Shown in pieces: positions 45,643-54,516 of a stretch of DNA of 64,000 bases. The notes below the pieces were generated by a model. The model saw only the letters and a list, made by a program, of their open reading frames with translations. It was not told the origin of the DNA and did no database searches. Position numbers and translations under genes: made by a program. This DNA is from Flavobacterium sp. 9R (GTDB taxonomy: Bacteria; Bacteroidota; Bacteroidia; Flavobacteriales; Flavobacteriaceae), in assembly GCF_902506345.1 (NCBI RefSeq), contig NZ_LR733413.1:2443893-2507892 (forward strand). Direction: 5' to 3'. Position 1 is the first letter of the stretch. Each line of letters opens with the position of its first letter.

Positions 45643-48069
45643 TTATTTCTCAGTTACCAGGTTCAGTTTACCACTCTTCAGCCCATCACCGGTTACTTCC
45701 AATTTGATATCGCCTGCGGTAGTTTTCGATTTCACAAGTACTACCAATTTTCCGCTAAACAACTTCATCGTGTCTTTATGGAACATTTCGAGTGAAGTCG
45801 CATCTCCATTACAAGCGGCGCGATATGTACCCGCTCCAGACACTTTAAATTTCAACTGGTTCGTTGCTGTTGGACAAGGAACTCCATTTTTATCCACTAC
45901 AGAAACCGTCACAAACGAAATATCCTCGCCATCGGCTGTGATGGTTTTTCGATCTGCATCCAAAACAATTTGGTACGGTTGACCAGCGGTTCGGACTTCC
46001 TTCTCTTCAGCCACTTTGCCATTGTCATCATAAGCTACGACTTTTACCGTTCCTGGTTCATATTTTACATCCATCCACATCAAGCGGTAACGGTTTTGCG
46101 GAGTATTTTTGTTTTTAGTTTGTACGCCCATACTTTTACCATTGATAAAAAGTTCAGCACTGTTATAACTGGTGTACACAAAAACGGGAGTTGTTTGGCC
46201 TTCGCGACCTTCCCAGTTCCAATGAGGTAAAATGTGTAGCGTAGTTGCCTTGGTGTTCCAACGGCTTCGGTACAAATAATAACGGTCTTTCGGTAAGCCT
46301 GCTAAATCGTTAATTCCGAAATAAGAACTACGAGACGGCCAGCTTTCGTCATAAGGTGTCGGTTCGCCCAAATAATCAAAACCTGTCCAAACGAATTCAC
46401 CAATTACCCAAGGTTTATCATCCTGAAGTACAAAATCTTCATCGGGAACATTGGACCAACTACAGGCTTCTAAATCATAGGATGAAGATTGTAAATCTGG
46501 ATATTGCTTCATTTTTTCTTGCACGACAGGAAATTTATAAATCCCTCTAGAGCTCACGGTTGATGCCGTTTCGGAACCCAAAATGAATCCTTGCGGGAAT
46601 TTTTTGAATGCCTCATCATACAAATGCACGCGATAATTCAATCCTGGAATATCCAACAAAGCTCCAAAACCAGATTCCATAGTCGCTTTCACTTGATCCA
46701 TTCCTACGGTTACAGGACGTGTTGGATCTTCTCTATGAAAAATCTCCTGCAACCATTTGGCTCGTTTTACCCCTGCTTCTCCCCACTGATCTGGAACTTC
46801 ATTTCCTGAACTCCACATCACAATAGAAGGATGATTTCGTGTGGCTTGCACCAAATTCACAATGTCTTTTTCAGCATACTCGTCAAAAAAGCGATGGTAA
46901 CCGTTTTCTACTTTTGGTAAAACCCATTCATCGAAACTCTCTGCCAAAAACAAAAAGCCCATTTCGTCTGCCAACTCCAATTGTTCGAAAGAAGGCATAT
47001 TGTGCGAACTGCGAATGGCATTGCATCCCATATCTTTTAAAATGGTCAACTGTCTACGCAAAGCCGCTTTGTTAACGGCAGCACCAAGAGGTCCCAAATC
47101 GTGATGCAAACAAACCCCTTTGAATTTGGTCACCTTACCATTAAGACTAAATCCTTTATTGGCTTCATATTTAATTTCTCGGATTCCAAATCGGGTGGCC
47201 ACCTCATCTTTTAGTGCATTGCCAACATACAATTGAGAAACTGCTTTGTACAAATAAGGTGTTTCTGGACTCCACAATTTTGGATTCTCTACTTTTAAAT
47301 TTTGGTCAAACTCTTTTCCGAAGCGCAAAGAAGACTCCTCTACACTTACTTTTTGACCTTCTGCATCAAAAATAGTGGTCACCAAACGTGTATTTTCACC
47401 AGAGGCTTTGGTCTTAATATTCACTTTGGCCACGGCTTCACTAATAAAAGGTGTCGTTATAAATTGCCCCCATTGGTCAATGCTTTCCTTGTTCTTAATG
47501 ATAACACTAACTTTTCGGTACAAACCCGCTCCAGGATACCAACGGGAAGCAAATTCTTTATTCGTTAATTTTACGGCTACAGTATTAGCGCCTTCTTGAA
47601 TGAATTGAGAAACATCAAAATAAAAATAACTATAGCCATACGCCCATTCTCCTACTTTTTTTCCATTCAAATACACTTGAGGTTCACTCATAGCACCTTC
47701 AAAAAGTAGTAGGATTTTTTTTCCTTTGGCATCTTTAGGCAAAGTAAAAGTATTGCGATACCAAGCAGTGCCAATATGTGGTAAAGCTCCTGTTCTTCCC
47801 GTTTTTTCGGTAGCTACATTTTCTCCATTTTGAACGATGGCAACATTTTGTATGTCTACTTTTTTATCAAAAGGACCATAAATTGCCCAATCGTGCGGAA
47901 CAGTAACCGATTCCCATTTCGAGTCGTTGAAGTTCGTTTTGAAAGCGTCTTCAACATTTCCTTTTTGAAATTTCCAATGGGTATCCAATACCTTTACCAC
48001 TCGGGCTTGAGAAAAAGCTATGGTGGTGAAGGCTATAAAAACCAACAAAAAAGAGGGTATTTTTTTCAT
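45643..48069 (-). CDS. GH2 beta-galactosidase of the galactan locus
   Basis: Predicted to split galacto-oligosaccharides made by the GH53 enzymes into galactose. The 808-residue protein has a signal peptide ending AFSQA (about residue 21) and no lipobox, so it is expected in the periplasm. The sugar-binding sandwich, Ig-like domain and barrel are clear, with acid/base E424 in WSSGNEVPDQW and nucleophile E500 in FILGSETAS. Further beta-sandwich domains follow to the C terminus. Confidence 0.9.
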   Translation of the reverse strand: MKKIPSFLLVFIAFTTIAFSQARVVKVLDTHWKFQKGNVEDAFKTNFNDSKWESVTVPHDWAIYGPFDKKVDIQNVAIVQNGENVATEKTGRTGALPHIGTAWYRNTFTLPKDAKGKKILLLFEGAMSEPQVYLNGKKVGEWAYGYSYFYFDVSQFIQEGANTVAVKLTNKEFASRWYPGAGLYRKVSVIIKNKESIDQWGQFITTPFISEAVAKVNIKTKASGENTRLVTTIFDAEGQKVSVEESSLRFGKEFDQNLKVENPKLWSPETPYLYKAVSQLYVGNALKDEVATRFGIREIKYEANKGFSLNGKVTKFKGVCLHHDLGPLGAAVNKAALRRQLTILKDMGCNAIRSSHNMPSFEQLELADEMGFLFLAESFDEWVLPKVENGYHRFFDEYAEKDIVNLVQATRNHPSIVMWSSGNEVPDQWGEAGVKRAKWLQEIFHREDPTRPVTVGMDQVKATMESGFGALLDIPGLNYRVHLYDEAFKKFPQGFILGSETASTVSSRGIYKFPVVQEKMKQYPDLQSSSYDLEACSWSNVPDEDFVLQDDKPWVIGEFVWTGFDYLGEPTPYDESWPSRSSYFGINDLAGLPKDRYYLYRSRWNTKATTLHILPHWNWEGREGQTTPVFVYTSYNSAELFINGKSMGVQTKNKNTPQNRYRLMWMDVKYEPGTVKVVAYDDNGKVAEEKEVRTAGQPYQIVLDADRKTITADGEDISFVTVSVVDKNGVPCPTATNQLKFKVSGAGTYRAACNGDATSLEMFHKDTMKLFSGKLVVLVKSKTTAGDIKLEVTGDGLKSGKLNLVTEK

Positions 48070-48291
48070 TTATAAACCTGTATAATTATTTACTATCTAA
48101 TCAATTCATAAACATTTAAGTCATTTAAGCGAAAGTTATTTAGCTTGCCCAATACTGTTCAAAAGGGAATATAAGTTAAAACCATTCTCATTAAGGCTAA
48201 CAGTAGTTACTTAAACGAACTGATATTTTCACTTATAATAAAATCAAAAACTTATATGACTTATATGTTGTAACATTTTTAGTCCAATTCA
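48070..48291. other. A/T-rich gap between GH53 and GH2 genes
   Basis: 222 nt without a gene. It is A/T-rich, with a short direct repeat of ACTTATATG (48250-48268 region) and no hairpin with a T tract. An internal promoter for GH2-galK-galT-galE-symporter is possible, but no convincing -33/-7 pair is seen. Confidence 0.4.
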
Positions 48292-49329
48292 TTATTCTTT
48301 AAAAGCATCCAATGCTGGCGAAGGTTTTCCATCTGGTTGCCAAGCACTTAAAGCATAACCACTCCAAGATTTGGCTCCTTGCGGCTCCCAATACAAAACG
48401 CCCAAGCCTTTATGATTAGGAACAGCTTTTACGGCTTTGATTGTTGCAGCTAGAAGTTCTTTGGTGTTTTGTACTTGTTCATCAACACCGCCAACTTCGA
48501 CCACCATTACTTCTTTCTGATAACGTGAAGCCATATCGTTTAGGTTGTTTTGTAAATCGGCTATGGTTTCTGAATAGTCTTTCTTAATCCAAAACGGATA
48601 GTAAGACAGACCAATAACATCATACTTTACTTGATGCTCGGTAGCTTTATCAAAAAACCAACGGAATTTTTCGTTGTTGTTTCCTTCGTCTACGTGCACA
48701 ATTACTTTGATTTTGGCATTCACAGCTTTGGTCGCTTCGTATCCTTTATTCAACAATTGAGCCAGTTGCGCCCAATTGTTGGTGCTCCCATCAGGCCAAA
48801 GCATTCCGCCTGGAATTTCATTCCCCACCTGAACCCATTCCGGAGTAACGCCTGCTTTTTTTAAAGCGGTCAACACATCAAATGTATGTTCATAAACTTT
48901 TTTCTGTAACGCATCGAATGATAAATTGGCCCAAGCAGCAGGTTTGGCTTGTTTGGCGGGATCGGCCCAAGTATCGCTATAATGAAAATCGATCATAATG
49001 CGCATTTTGGCTTTTTGAGCACGCAAAGCCATAGCTACTGTTTCTTCCTTACTGCAATGACCGCTTGCTTTGTCTTGGCTTGGATTGACAAATACTCGCA
49101 AACGAATGGTATTCATTCCGCGTTCTTTTAGCAATTGCAAACAATCTTTTTCCTTTCCGTCGGTATCATAAAAACGATAGCCAGTGGCTTCCATTTGAGG
49201 CAACCAACTCACGTCGGCTCCTTTGGCGAAAGCCAATTTATTTTTCTTTTGTGCCAAAGCGACAGTGGTACTACTTATAAAAAGAAGCAGTAACACTATT
49301 CTTTGAAAAACGCTAACTGTAGTATTCAT
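48292..49329 (-). CDS. GH53 endo-beta-1,4-galactanase, soluble form
   Basis: Cuts beta-1,4-galactan such as the side chains of pectic rhamnogalacturonan I. The 345 residues carry a signal peptide ending TVALAQ (about residue 27) without lipobox, so it is probably periplasmic. Acid/base is E171 in WVQVGNEIPGGMLWP and nucleophile is E278 in VMVVEVGG. MNTIRLRVFVNP and HYSDTWADPAKQAKPAAW are typical GH53 segments. It sits 2 nt after the second GH53 gene. Confidence 0.94.
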   Translation of the reverse strand: MNTTVSVFQRIVLLLLFISSTTVALAQKKNKLAFAKGADVSWLPQMEATGYRFYDTDGKEKDCLQLLKERGMNTIRLRVFVNPSQDKASGHCSKEETVAMALRAQKAKMRIMIDFHYSDTWADPAKQAKPAAWANLSFDALQKKVYEHTFDVLTALKKAGVTPEWVQVGNEIPGGMLWPDGSTNNWAQLAQLLNKGYEATKAVNAKIKVIVHVDEGNNNEKFRWFFDKATEHQVKYDVIGLSYYPFWIKKDYSETIADLQNNLNDMASRYQKEVMVVEVGGVDEQVQNTKELLAATIKAVKAVPNHKGLGVLYWEPQGAKSWSGYALSAWQPDGKPSPALDAFKE

Positions 49330-49331
49330 AA

Positions 49332-50429
49332 CTAATTGGTAAATGCTTGCAAAACGGGCAATGCTTTATTTGAAAAATCATAGAATGCTTGGTTTTCGAA
49401 GGTAGATCCATTGGTAGCTTGGTTGCCTTTGAAAGAAACCCATTCGCCTCCCCAATACGCAAAACCTTGTCCGTAAGTAGATGATTTTACTAAATCTTTA
49501 ATCGTCAAAACAAAGTTTTTTTGGCCTTCTGCAGTGGCTGGATAACCGGAAACCAATTGTGAATCTAAGCCCACAATATTATTCGTCCAATCATTGAATC
49601 CTAAAGTAAATGGATAAGCAGTTTCTGCTATCACCACTTTTTTAGAAAAGTTTTTTCCTAAGGCATCGATAGTGGTTTTTACCGTAGTCAAATCTTTCCC
49701 GTGCCAAATAGGATAATACGACAAACCGATATAATCATAATCAACACTTTTTACTTTAGTAAAAAACCAATTAGTATCTGTAGCCGAAACGCCTGCATAG
49801 TGAATCATAATTTTGGTACTTGGCGCTTTGCTTCGAATGGTAGTACTCATTGTTTTTAACAAATCTATACATTGTGCTTCTTGATTGATTAAATGTCCTT
49901 GAGGCCAAAGCAATCCGGTATTGATTTCGTTCCCGATTTGAATAATATCTGGATTAATTTCGGTCAAAATAGTTGTGGTGTATGAAGCTACCGCAGCTTT
50001 TAAATCAGTAAACGATAAGTTTTTCCAAGCAGCTGGAGTGGTTTGAACCGCAGGATCTGCCCAATCGTCAGAATAGTGAACCGTTAACCAAACTTTTAAA
50101 CCTGCTTTTTTTACTCGCTGTGCTAGAGTTTTTACTTCAGTCAACCCAGAATGTCCATTGGCAGGGTCTTTCCACAAACGAATTCGGATGGTATTACAAC
50201 CAGCAGTTTTTAATGTAGTCAACATGTCTTCGGTTTTTCCGTTGTTGGTAAAAACGACACCTGCCGCTTCTATTTCTGGTAAAAAAGAAATATCAGCCGC
50301 TTTGATAAAATCACTTGTTACTACAGGTGGCGTAACGGTTCCGCCATCGCTTTTTTCGCTATCGCTAGAGCATGCCGTTTGCAACAAAATACTTAGAAGA
50401 ATAACTATGGTTAAGAAGGTTTTTTTCAT
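49332..50429 (-). CDS. GH53 endo-beta-1,4-galactanase, lipoprotein form
   Basis: Second endo-galactanase, 365 residues, with lipobox LQTAC (C20) followed by SSDSEKSD, suggesting cell-surface attachment. Acid/base is E168 in IIQIGNEINTGLLWP and nucleophile is E269 in VVIAETAYP. The proteins are clearly diverged from the neighbouring GH53, so this is an old duplication or separate acquisition. A surface endo-enzyme followed by a periplasmic one would let long galactan be imported as oligosaccharides and shortened further. Confidence 0.94.
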   Translation of the reverse strand: MKKTFLTIVILLSILLQTACSSDSEKSDGGTVTPPVVTSDFIKAADISFLPEIEAAGVVFTNNGKTEDMLTTLKTAGCNTIRIRLWKDPANGHSGLTEVKTLAQRVKKAGLKVWLTVHYSDDWADPAVQTTPAAWKNLSFTDLKAAVASYTTTILTEINPDIIQIGNEINTGLLWPQGHLINQEAQCIDLLKTMSTTIRSKAPSTKIMIHYAGVSATDTNWFFTKVKSVDYDYIGLSYYPIWHGKDLTTVKTTIDALGKNFSKKVVIAETAYPFTLGFNDWTNNIVGLDSQLVSGYPATAEGQKNFVLTIKDLVKSSTYGQGFAYWGGEWVSFKGNQATNGSTFENQAFYDFSNKALPVLQAFTN

Positions 50430-50465
50430 ATTTTTAAAATTTATTTTTTATAGGTCAAATATGTT

Positions 50466-50518
50466 ATCGCCTTTATTTATAGGTGTTTGTTTGCAACAAA
50501 CCTGTTTTTAATGGCGAT
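50466..50518. repeat. Inverted repeat between galM and GH53 genes
   Basis: Outer arms ATCGCC (50466-50471) and GGCGAT (50513-50518) enclose an inner stem in which AGGTTTGTT and AACAAACCT pair across 50481-50503 with a two-base bulge. It is located in the 104-nt gap and is possibly a dispersed intergenic repeat or processing hairpin. Confidence 0.5.
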
Positions 50519-50533
50519 TTCATAATTAGATAA

Positions 50534-51565
50534 TTAAATTGATTTGGATTGGAATTTATAGATGGTTTTATGATAATAATTTTCTCCTTTTTTTAAGACA
50601 GCCGAAGGAAAATGATTGTGATTGGGTGCATCTGGAAAATTTTGTGTTTCAAAACAAATACCACTTAACGGATGGTAGTTCGCACCTTCTTTCCCAGGAA
50701 TGGTATCAAAACAATTACCTCCCACATACACATGCACCCCAGGTTGATTGGTATAAACCGATAATTGCAAGTTGTTTTTGGAACTGTAAAGCGAAGCCGC
50801 CATTTCTTCTTGACTTCCTAAAACGAAAGTGTCATCAATAGATGTTGGACAGTTTTTAGCTTCCAAAAAATCGAAGGCACTTTCGGCTACATCCAAAACC
50901 CTACCAGTTGGTATATTTTGATGATTTTTCTCTATTACTCTTCCGGCATTGACGAATAATTCTTGTTGTGTTACCTCATGTTGATGACCATCCAGATTAA
51001 AATAACTATGATGCGTCAAATTCAATACAGTATCCTCTGTGGTAGTTGCGTTGTACTCCACTAACAATTCATTCGACTCTGTCAAACTATAAGTAACTGT
51101 TACGGCCAACTCACCAGGGAAATTTTCTTCCCCAGAAGGACTCGTATACGACAAGGTAACTGCTGAGTTGATACCCTTCTTTGTGTTCTCAATTTTCCAG
51201 TTCTTTTGATGAAAACCAGAGGCTCCACCATGCAGCAAATGCTCACCATGATTGGGATTTAACTTAATGGCTTTGCCGTTTAAGTCAAAGCTACTACCCT
51301 TAATTCTTCCGGCATATCGACCAATTATTGCTCCAAAATAAGGAGGACTTGGCAACTCAAAGGACTGGATATAATCCTCTAAGGTTTCGAATCCCAAAAC
51401 TACATCTACTTTTTTGTGATTTGCCAAAGGTATTTTTACAGATGTTACTGTAGCCCCATAACTTATCACATGGACTTGCATGCCGTTTTTATTGGTTAAT
51501 AGAACCGCTTGGACTTCCTCACCGTTAGGCAAAATACCATATGATTTGTTGATGGAGAGTGTCAT
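50534..51565 (-). CDS. galM: Aldose 1-epimerase (galactose mutarotase)
   Basis: Interconverts alpha and beta anomers of galactose so that GalK can use it. The 343 residues have the family motifs EHLLHGGASGFH, NLTHHSYFNLDG (catalytic-type His 185/186) and the C-terminal Glu in ICFETQNFPD. There is no signal peptide, so it is cytoplasmic. It is the first gene after the terminator at 51752-51786 and has its own promoter with the shared operator at 51644-51662. Confidence 0.94.
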   Translation of the reverse strand: MTLSINKSYGILPNGEEVQAVLLTNKNGMQVHVISYGATVTSVKIPLANHKKVDVVLGFETLEDYIQSFELPSPPYFGAIIGRYAGRIKGSSFDLNGKAIKLNPNHGEHLLHGGASGFHQKNWKIENTKKGINSAVTLSYTSPSGEENFPGELAVTVTYSLTESNELLVEYNATTTEDTVLNLTHHSYFNLDGHQHEVTQQELFVNAGRVIEKNHQNIPTGRVLDVAESAFDFLEAKNCPTSIDDTFVLGSQEEMAASLYSSKNNLQLSVYTNQPGVHVYVGGNCFDTIPGKEGANYHPLSGICFETQNFPDAPNHNHFPSAVLKKGENYYHKTIYKFQSKSI

Positions 51566-51616
51566 AATTTGAGAAATTTATTTTATTTGGGCTTATTTTT
51601 TATCAAATGTGAAATT

Positions 51617-51667
51617 CAAATGTATACAAAAAAACAACTAAAACATACCAGTACCTACCAGTTTTTT
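51617..51667 (-). promoter_or_regulatory. galM-operon promoter with GntR-type operator
   Basis: On the reverse strand a -7 box TACATTTG (complement of 51617-51624) lies exactly 19 nt downstream of an element whose forward-strand sequence is CATACCAGTACCTACCAGT (51644-51662). The identical element stands at the same distance in front of susC at 57681-57699. Flanks are also shared: 25 nt are identical (51643-51667 and 57680-57704). It has two TACCAGT units one helical turn apart and replaces the usual TTTG at -33 with TATG. Confidence 0.7.
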
Positions 51668-51751
51668 AAACTTCCGAAAAACAGTTAGAATAATAAAAAT
51701 CAACCTACTAAAATTGCTCTATTAAGCAACTTAAAAAATTAAAACGGCTGT

Positions 51752-51786
51752 AAAAAAACAACCCCCGATAGCAAAAACTACCGAGG
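51752..51786 (-). terminator. Terminator after the susCDE-like operon
   Basis: On the reverse strand CCTCGGTAG and CTATCGGGG (complements of 51778-51786 and 51763-51771) form a 9-bp stem with two G-U pairs, followed by TTGTTTTTTT. It separates susC-susD-susE from galM, so the latter needs its own promoter. Confidence 0.8.
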
Positions 51787-51814
51787 ATTGAAAAGTATAA
51801 AAAACCAAAATTTA

Positions 51815-52873
51815 TTACTGTGCTACAATGAACGTGTAACGCCCATCTAAATCATTGAACCAAATATCGTATTTACCTGCTGTTACGATAATATCACCTC
51901 CATTATCTCCCCAATTCACATCCCAACTGTTATTGGCTCTGAATTTCATCTTACCATCAGTAAGCGTTTGAGTAATCTTCCACATATGGGCATCAAAAGT
52001 AGATTGTACCATTGGCACACTCACATCCCATCCGCTAGGCAAAGCATCTCCAACTAATCCAACCGTTGCATAGGTAGTCATAGGCCCAGTGTAAGGCGTC
52101 AAAGTATAGGTTAATGATTCCAAATTCAATTCAAAATAATAGTATCCTGCTTTATCTGTAGGAAAAACGGCTGGGTCTGGTGCGCTATCATTCGCTCTGT
52201 ATTTTACTTTGCCTCCATCAACACCATACATAGGAGCCCAGAAACCTAATTGCTCAATTAATTTGAATCCGCCAGCATTGAAGTATCCTGTGTAGTAAAA
52301 CTTAGCGTTGTCTTTTGTGTCTCTAAAAATAGGCATATTCCCTTTATTCACATCCCAACCCGCGATTGTCGCAGGACCTACTTGATACAAATCCACTTTA
52401 GGAAAAACGCCTCTGTAAGGTGTTACTACAATACTTATTGCATTAGAATATTTAGGTTGAGAGCCAGTAGTACCTACAGTAGATTTGATACGAATATCAA
52501 TAGTTCCCTCTACCTCTGGAATTAATCCAAAATCCAACGCTTTGGTGTTTAGCTCCGACACTTTAATAGTAGCAAAAGAATTTGATGTTGCATTGATTTC
52601 GACTGGTGCAGCAAAATCAGTTCCGCTTTTGGCAAACTCCACCGTATAGGTTACGATAGTTGGCGTGCCATAAGATACTTTTTCCCAAGTTAAAGTAAGT
52701 GCCGTATTATCTGGTGTGGCTTTGTTCAAAATTACTTTCGAACCCGCATCTGGAGTAATAATAGCAAAATCAGCTTCTTGTGGTTCAAGAATCATCAAAT
52801 CAGTTTCGTTATCACAGGACCAAAATCCTAAAATAGCTACAAAAGCAACTAATAGTTTATATGTATTTTTCAT
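51815..52873 (-). CDS. SusE/SusF-like outer-membrane glycan-binding lipoprotein
   Basis: A 352-residue surface protein with lipobox GFWSC (C20). The N-terminal part resembles the SusE Ig-like domain (ALTLTWEKVSYGTPTIVTYTVEFAKSG). Two C-terminal beta-rich modules similar to SusE/SusF starch-binding folds follow (YYTGYFNAGGFKLIEQLGFWAPMYG; MWKITQTLTDGKMKFRANNSWDVNWGDNGG). Here the expected ligand is galactan or its oligosaccharides, by position after susD (26 nt), not starch. Name by resemblance only. Confidence 0.82.
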   Translation of the reverse strand: MKNTYKLLVAFVAILGFWSCDNETDLMILEPQEADFAIITPDAGSKVILNKATPDNTALTLTWEKVSYGTPTIVTYTVEFAKSGTDFAAPVEINATSNSFATIKVSELNTKALDFGLIPEVEGTIDIRIKSTVGTTGSQPKYSNAISIVVTPYRGVFPKVDLYQVGPATIAGWDVNKGNMPIFRDTKDNAKFYYTGYFNAGGFKLIEQLGFWAPMYGVDGGKVKYRANDSAPDPAVFPTDKAGYYYFELNLESLTYTLTPYTGPMTTYATVGLVGDALPSGWDVSVPMVQSTFDAHMWKITQTLTDGKMKFRANNSWDVNWGDNGGDIIVTAGKYDIWFNDLDGRYTFIVAQ

Positions 52874-52899
52874 TTCTTTAGTGTAAAGTGGTTATTTTT

Positions 52900-54510
52900 T
52901 TAGTATCCAAGGTTTTGAGTTAGGTTGCTATTTGATCCCAAAGAACCCGCAGGAATTGGAAACAAATCCATAAAAGCCGGAATAGAAACTCCAGTAGAAG
53001 CATTGCCTTTCCAAGCCCAATTGTAAGAACCGCCAGAGAATTTCCCAAAACGGATTAAGTCTTGTCTGCGGTGTGCTTCCCAGTGTAATTCTCGAGCTCT
53101 TTCGTCTAAAACAAAATCAAGAGTCAAATCAGCAGGGACAATATTACCAACTGTGGTATTGTTATTGGCTCTTCTTCTAAGTGCATTCGCATAGTCTAAT
53201 GCTTTGGTAATATCTCCTCCAGCTCCTCCGCGCAAAGTAGCTTCAGCATACATCAGGTATACATCGGCCAAACGGAATAATGGAAAATCAGTATCGGCAA
53301 AAGTTGAACTTGTTCCATTTTGTCCCGTAGATGTTTTGTTAGAAAATTTAGACAAAATGTACCCTTGAGTTTTAACTCCAATATCTGCAATATCAATCGT
53401 TCTTTGTTTAGAAGCACTTCCAGCTACGCCAGTTCCTATTGTTTTACGAGTATCTTGGTTGAATTTGGTACCATCAAATTTTTGAGCAAATTCTTTTCTA
53501 ATTCTCAAGGCTCCACTCCATCCACCAATACCAAAATCAGCTCCATTATTTTCCCATACACCAATTTGTCCATTGGTCAATACTGTAGTGGCTCCCCAGT
53601 TTTGAGTTTTGGCACCATCAGATTGAATGGTGAAAATCATTTCAGGCGAAGTATGATTATCAGCTTTGAAATTGTCCAAATAATTCGTTTTCAAAGAATA
53701 ACCCGCTGCAATAAGATCATTACACATCGTAATACAATCGCCGTAACGCTTAGTTTTGGTATACACTTCTGCGTTCAAGTAAATTTTAGCTAAAATCATT
53801 TTTGCCATTCCTTGATCAACGCGTCCGTATTCATTGGTTCTTGCGGCTTTCAAGTTAGGAAGCGCGGCTTTTAATTCTGTTTCCACAAAATCAAACAATT
53901 GTTGTCTTGTAAACTCAGGTCCTTTGAAGTTGATAGGATCAGCTTCTGTATACATAGCTGCTTTCCCAAACAAATCCATCATATTATAGTAGGCATACGC
54001 ACGCAAAACCTTCACTTCATTTCGGTACAATTCGATTGCTGCCAAATCTTCGGCATTAGTAATGTTGCGTGATTTCAATTTTTCAGGAGTACTTTGGCGC
54101 AAAAATTCATTAGCATAAGCCACAGAAGCCATAGTTCGTGAGTACATTCCCAAAAGAATTGGATTGGCTGGTGTCCAAATATTGCGTTGCAACTCGGCTG
54201 TTCCACCGTCATTTTCATAACTCCACACTAACTCATCGGTAGTAAGCTCTTGTAAATACAACAAACATCTACTAAACTGACTTGTTCCTGCATCTACTCC
54301 TTCAAGCGAAGAAGCATCTGGGCCCCAAGTACTCGTAAGCGATAAATTTCCGTATACACCTGCCAAGGCATTTTTGTATCCAGCTGCATCTTTATAGACA
54401 GCATCCGAAGCCAATACATCGTCATCTTCTGACACTACATTCAAATCATCGGTACACGATTGAAACAAAGTAGCCAAAGCTAAAAAGGATATAATTATAT
54501 ATTTCTTCAT
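52900..54510 (-). CDS. susD-like: RagB/SusD-family glycan-binding lipoprotein of the galactan locus
   Basis: Partner of the SusC transporter, 536 residues. The lipobox is LFQSC (C19), followed by TDD. Helical SusD repeats (VKVLRAYAYYNMMDLFGKAAMYTE, RQQLFDFVETELKAALPNL, VDQGMAKMILAKIYLNAEVYT) and the C-terminal ARELHWEAHRRQDLIRFGKF are characteristic. It starts 6 nt after the susC stop. Confidence 0.95.
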   Translation of the reverse strand: MKKYIIISFLALATLFQSCTDDLNVVSEDDDVLASDAVYKDAAGYKNALAGVYGNLSLTSTWGPDASSLEGVDAGTSQFSRCLLYLQELTTDELVWSYENDGGTAELQRNIWTPANPILLGMYSRTMASVAYANEFLRQSTPEKLKSRNITNAEDLAAIELYRNEVKVLRAYAYYNMMDLFGKAAMYTEADPINFKGPEFTRQQLFDFVETELKAALPNLKAARTNEYGRVDQGMAKMILAKIYLNAEVYTKTKRYGDCITMCNDLIAAGYSLKTNYLDNFKADNHTSPEMIFTIQSDGAKTQNWGATTVLTNGQIGVWENNGADFGIGGWSGALRIRKEFAQKFDGTKFNQDTRKTIGTGVAGSASKQRTIDIADIGVKTQGYILSKFSNKTSTGQNGTSSTFADTDFPLFRLADVYLMYAEATLRGGAGGDITKALDYANALRRRANNNTTVGNIVPADLTLDFVLDERARELHWEAHRRQDLIRFGKFSGGSYNWAWKGNASTGVSIPAFMDLFPIPAGSLGSNSNLTQNLGY

Positions 54511-54516
54511 CGTTTA

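Noticed and set aside
48250..48268. Start of a CRISPR or tandem repeat array
   Set aside because: Only two short copies of ACTTATATG occur, with no spacers. No CRISPR array or cas gene is seen anywhere in the window.
53320..53793. A 157-residue forward reading frame
   Set aside because: It lies opposite the well-supported susD gene and has no recognisable protein features; it is an antisense shadow.
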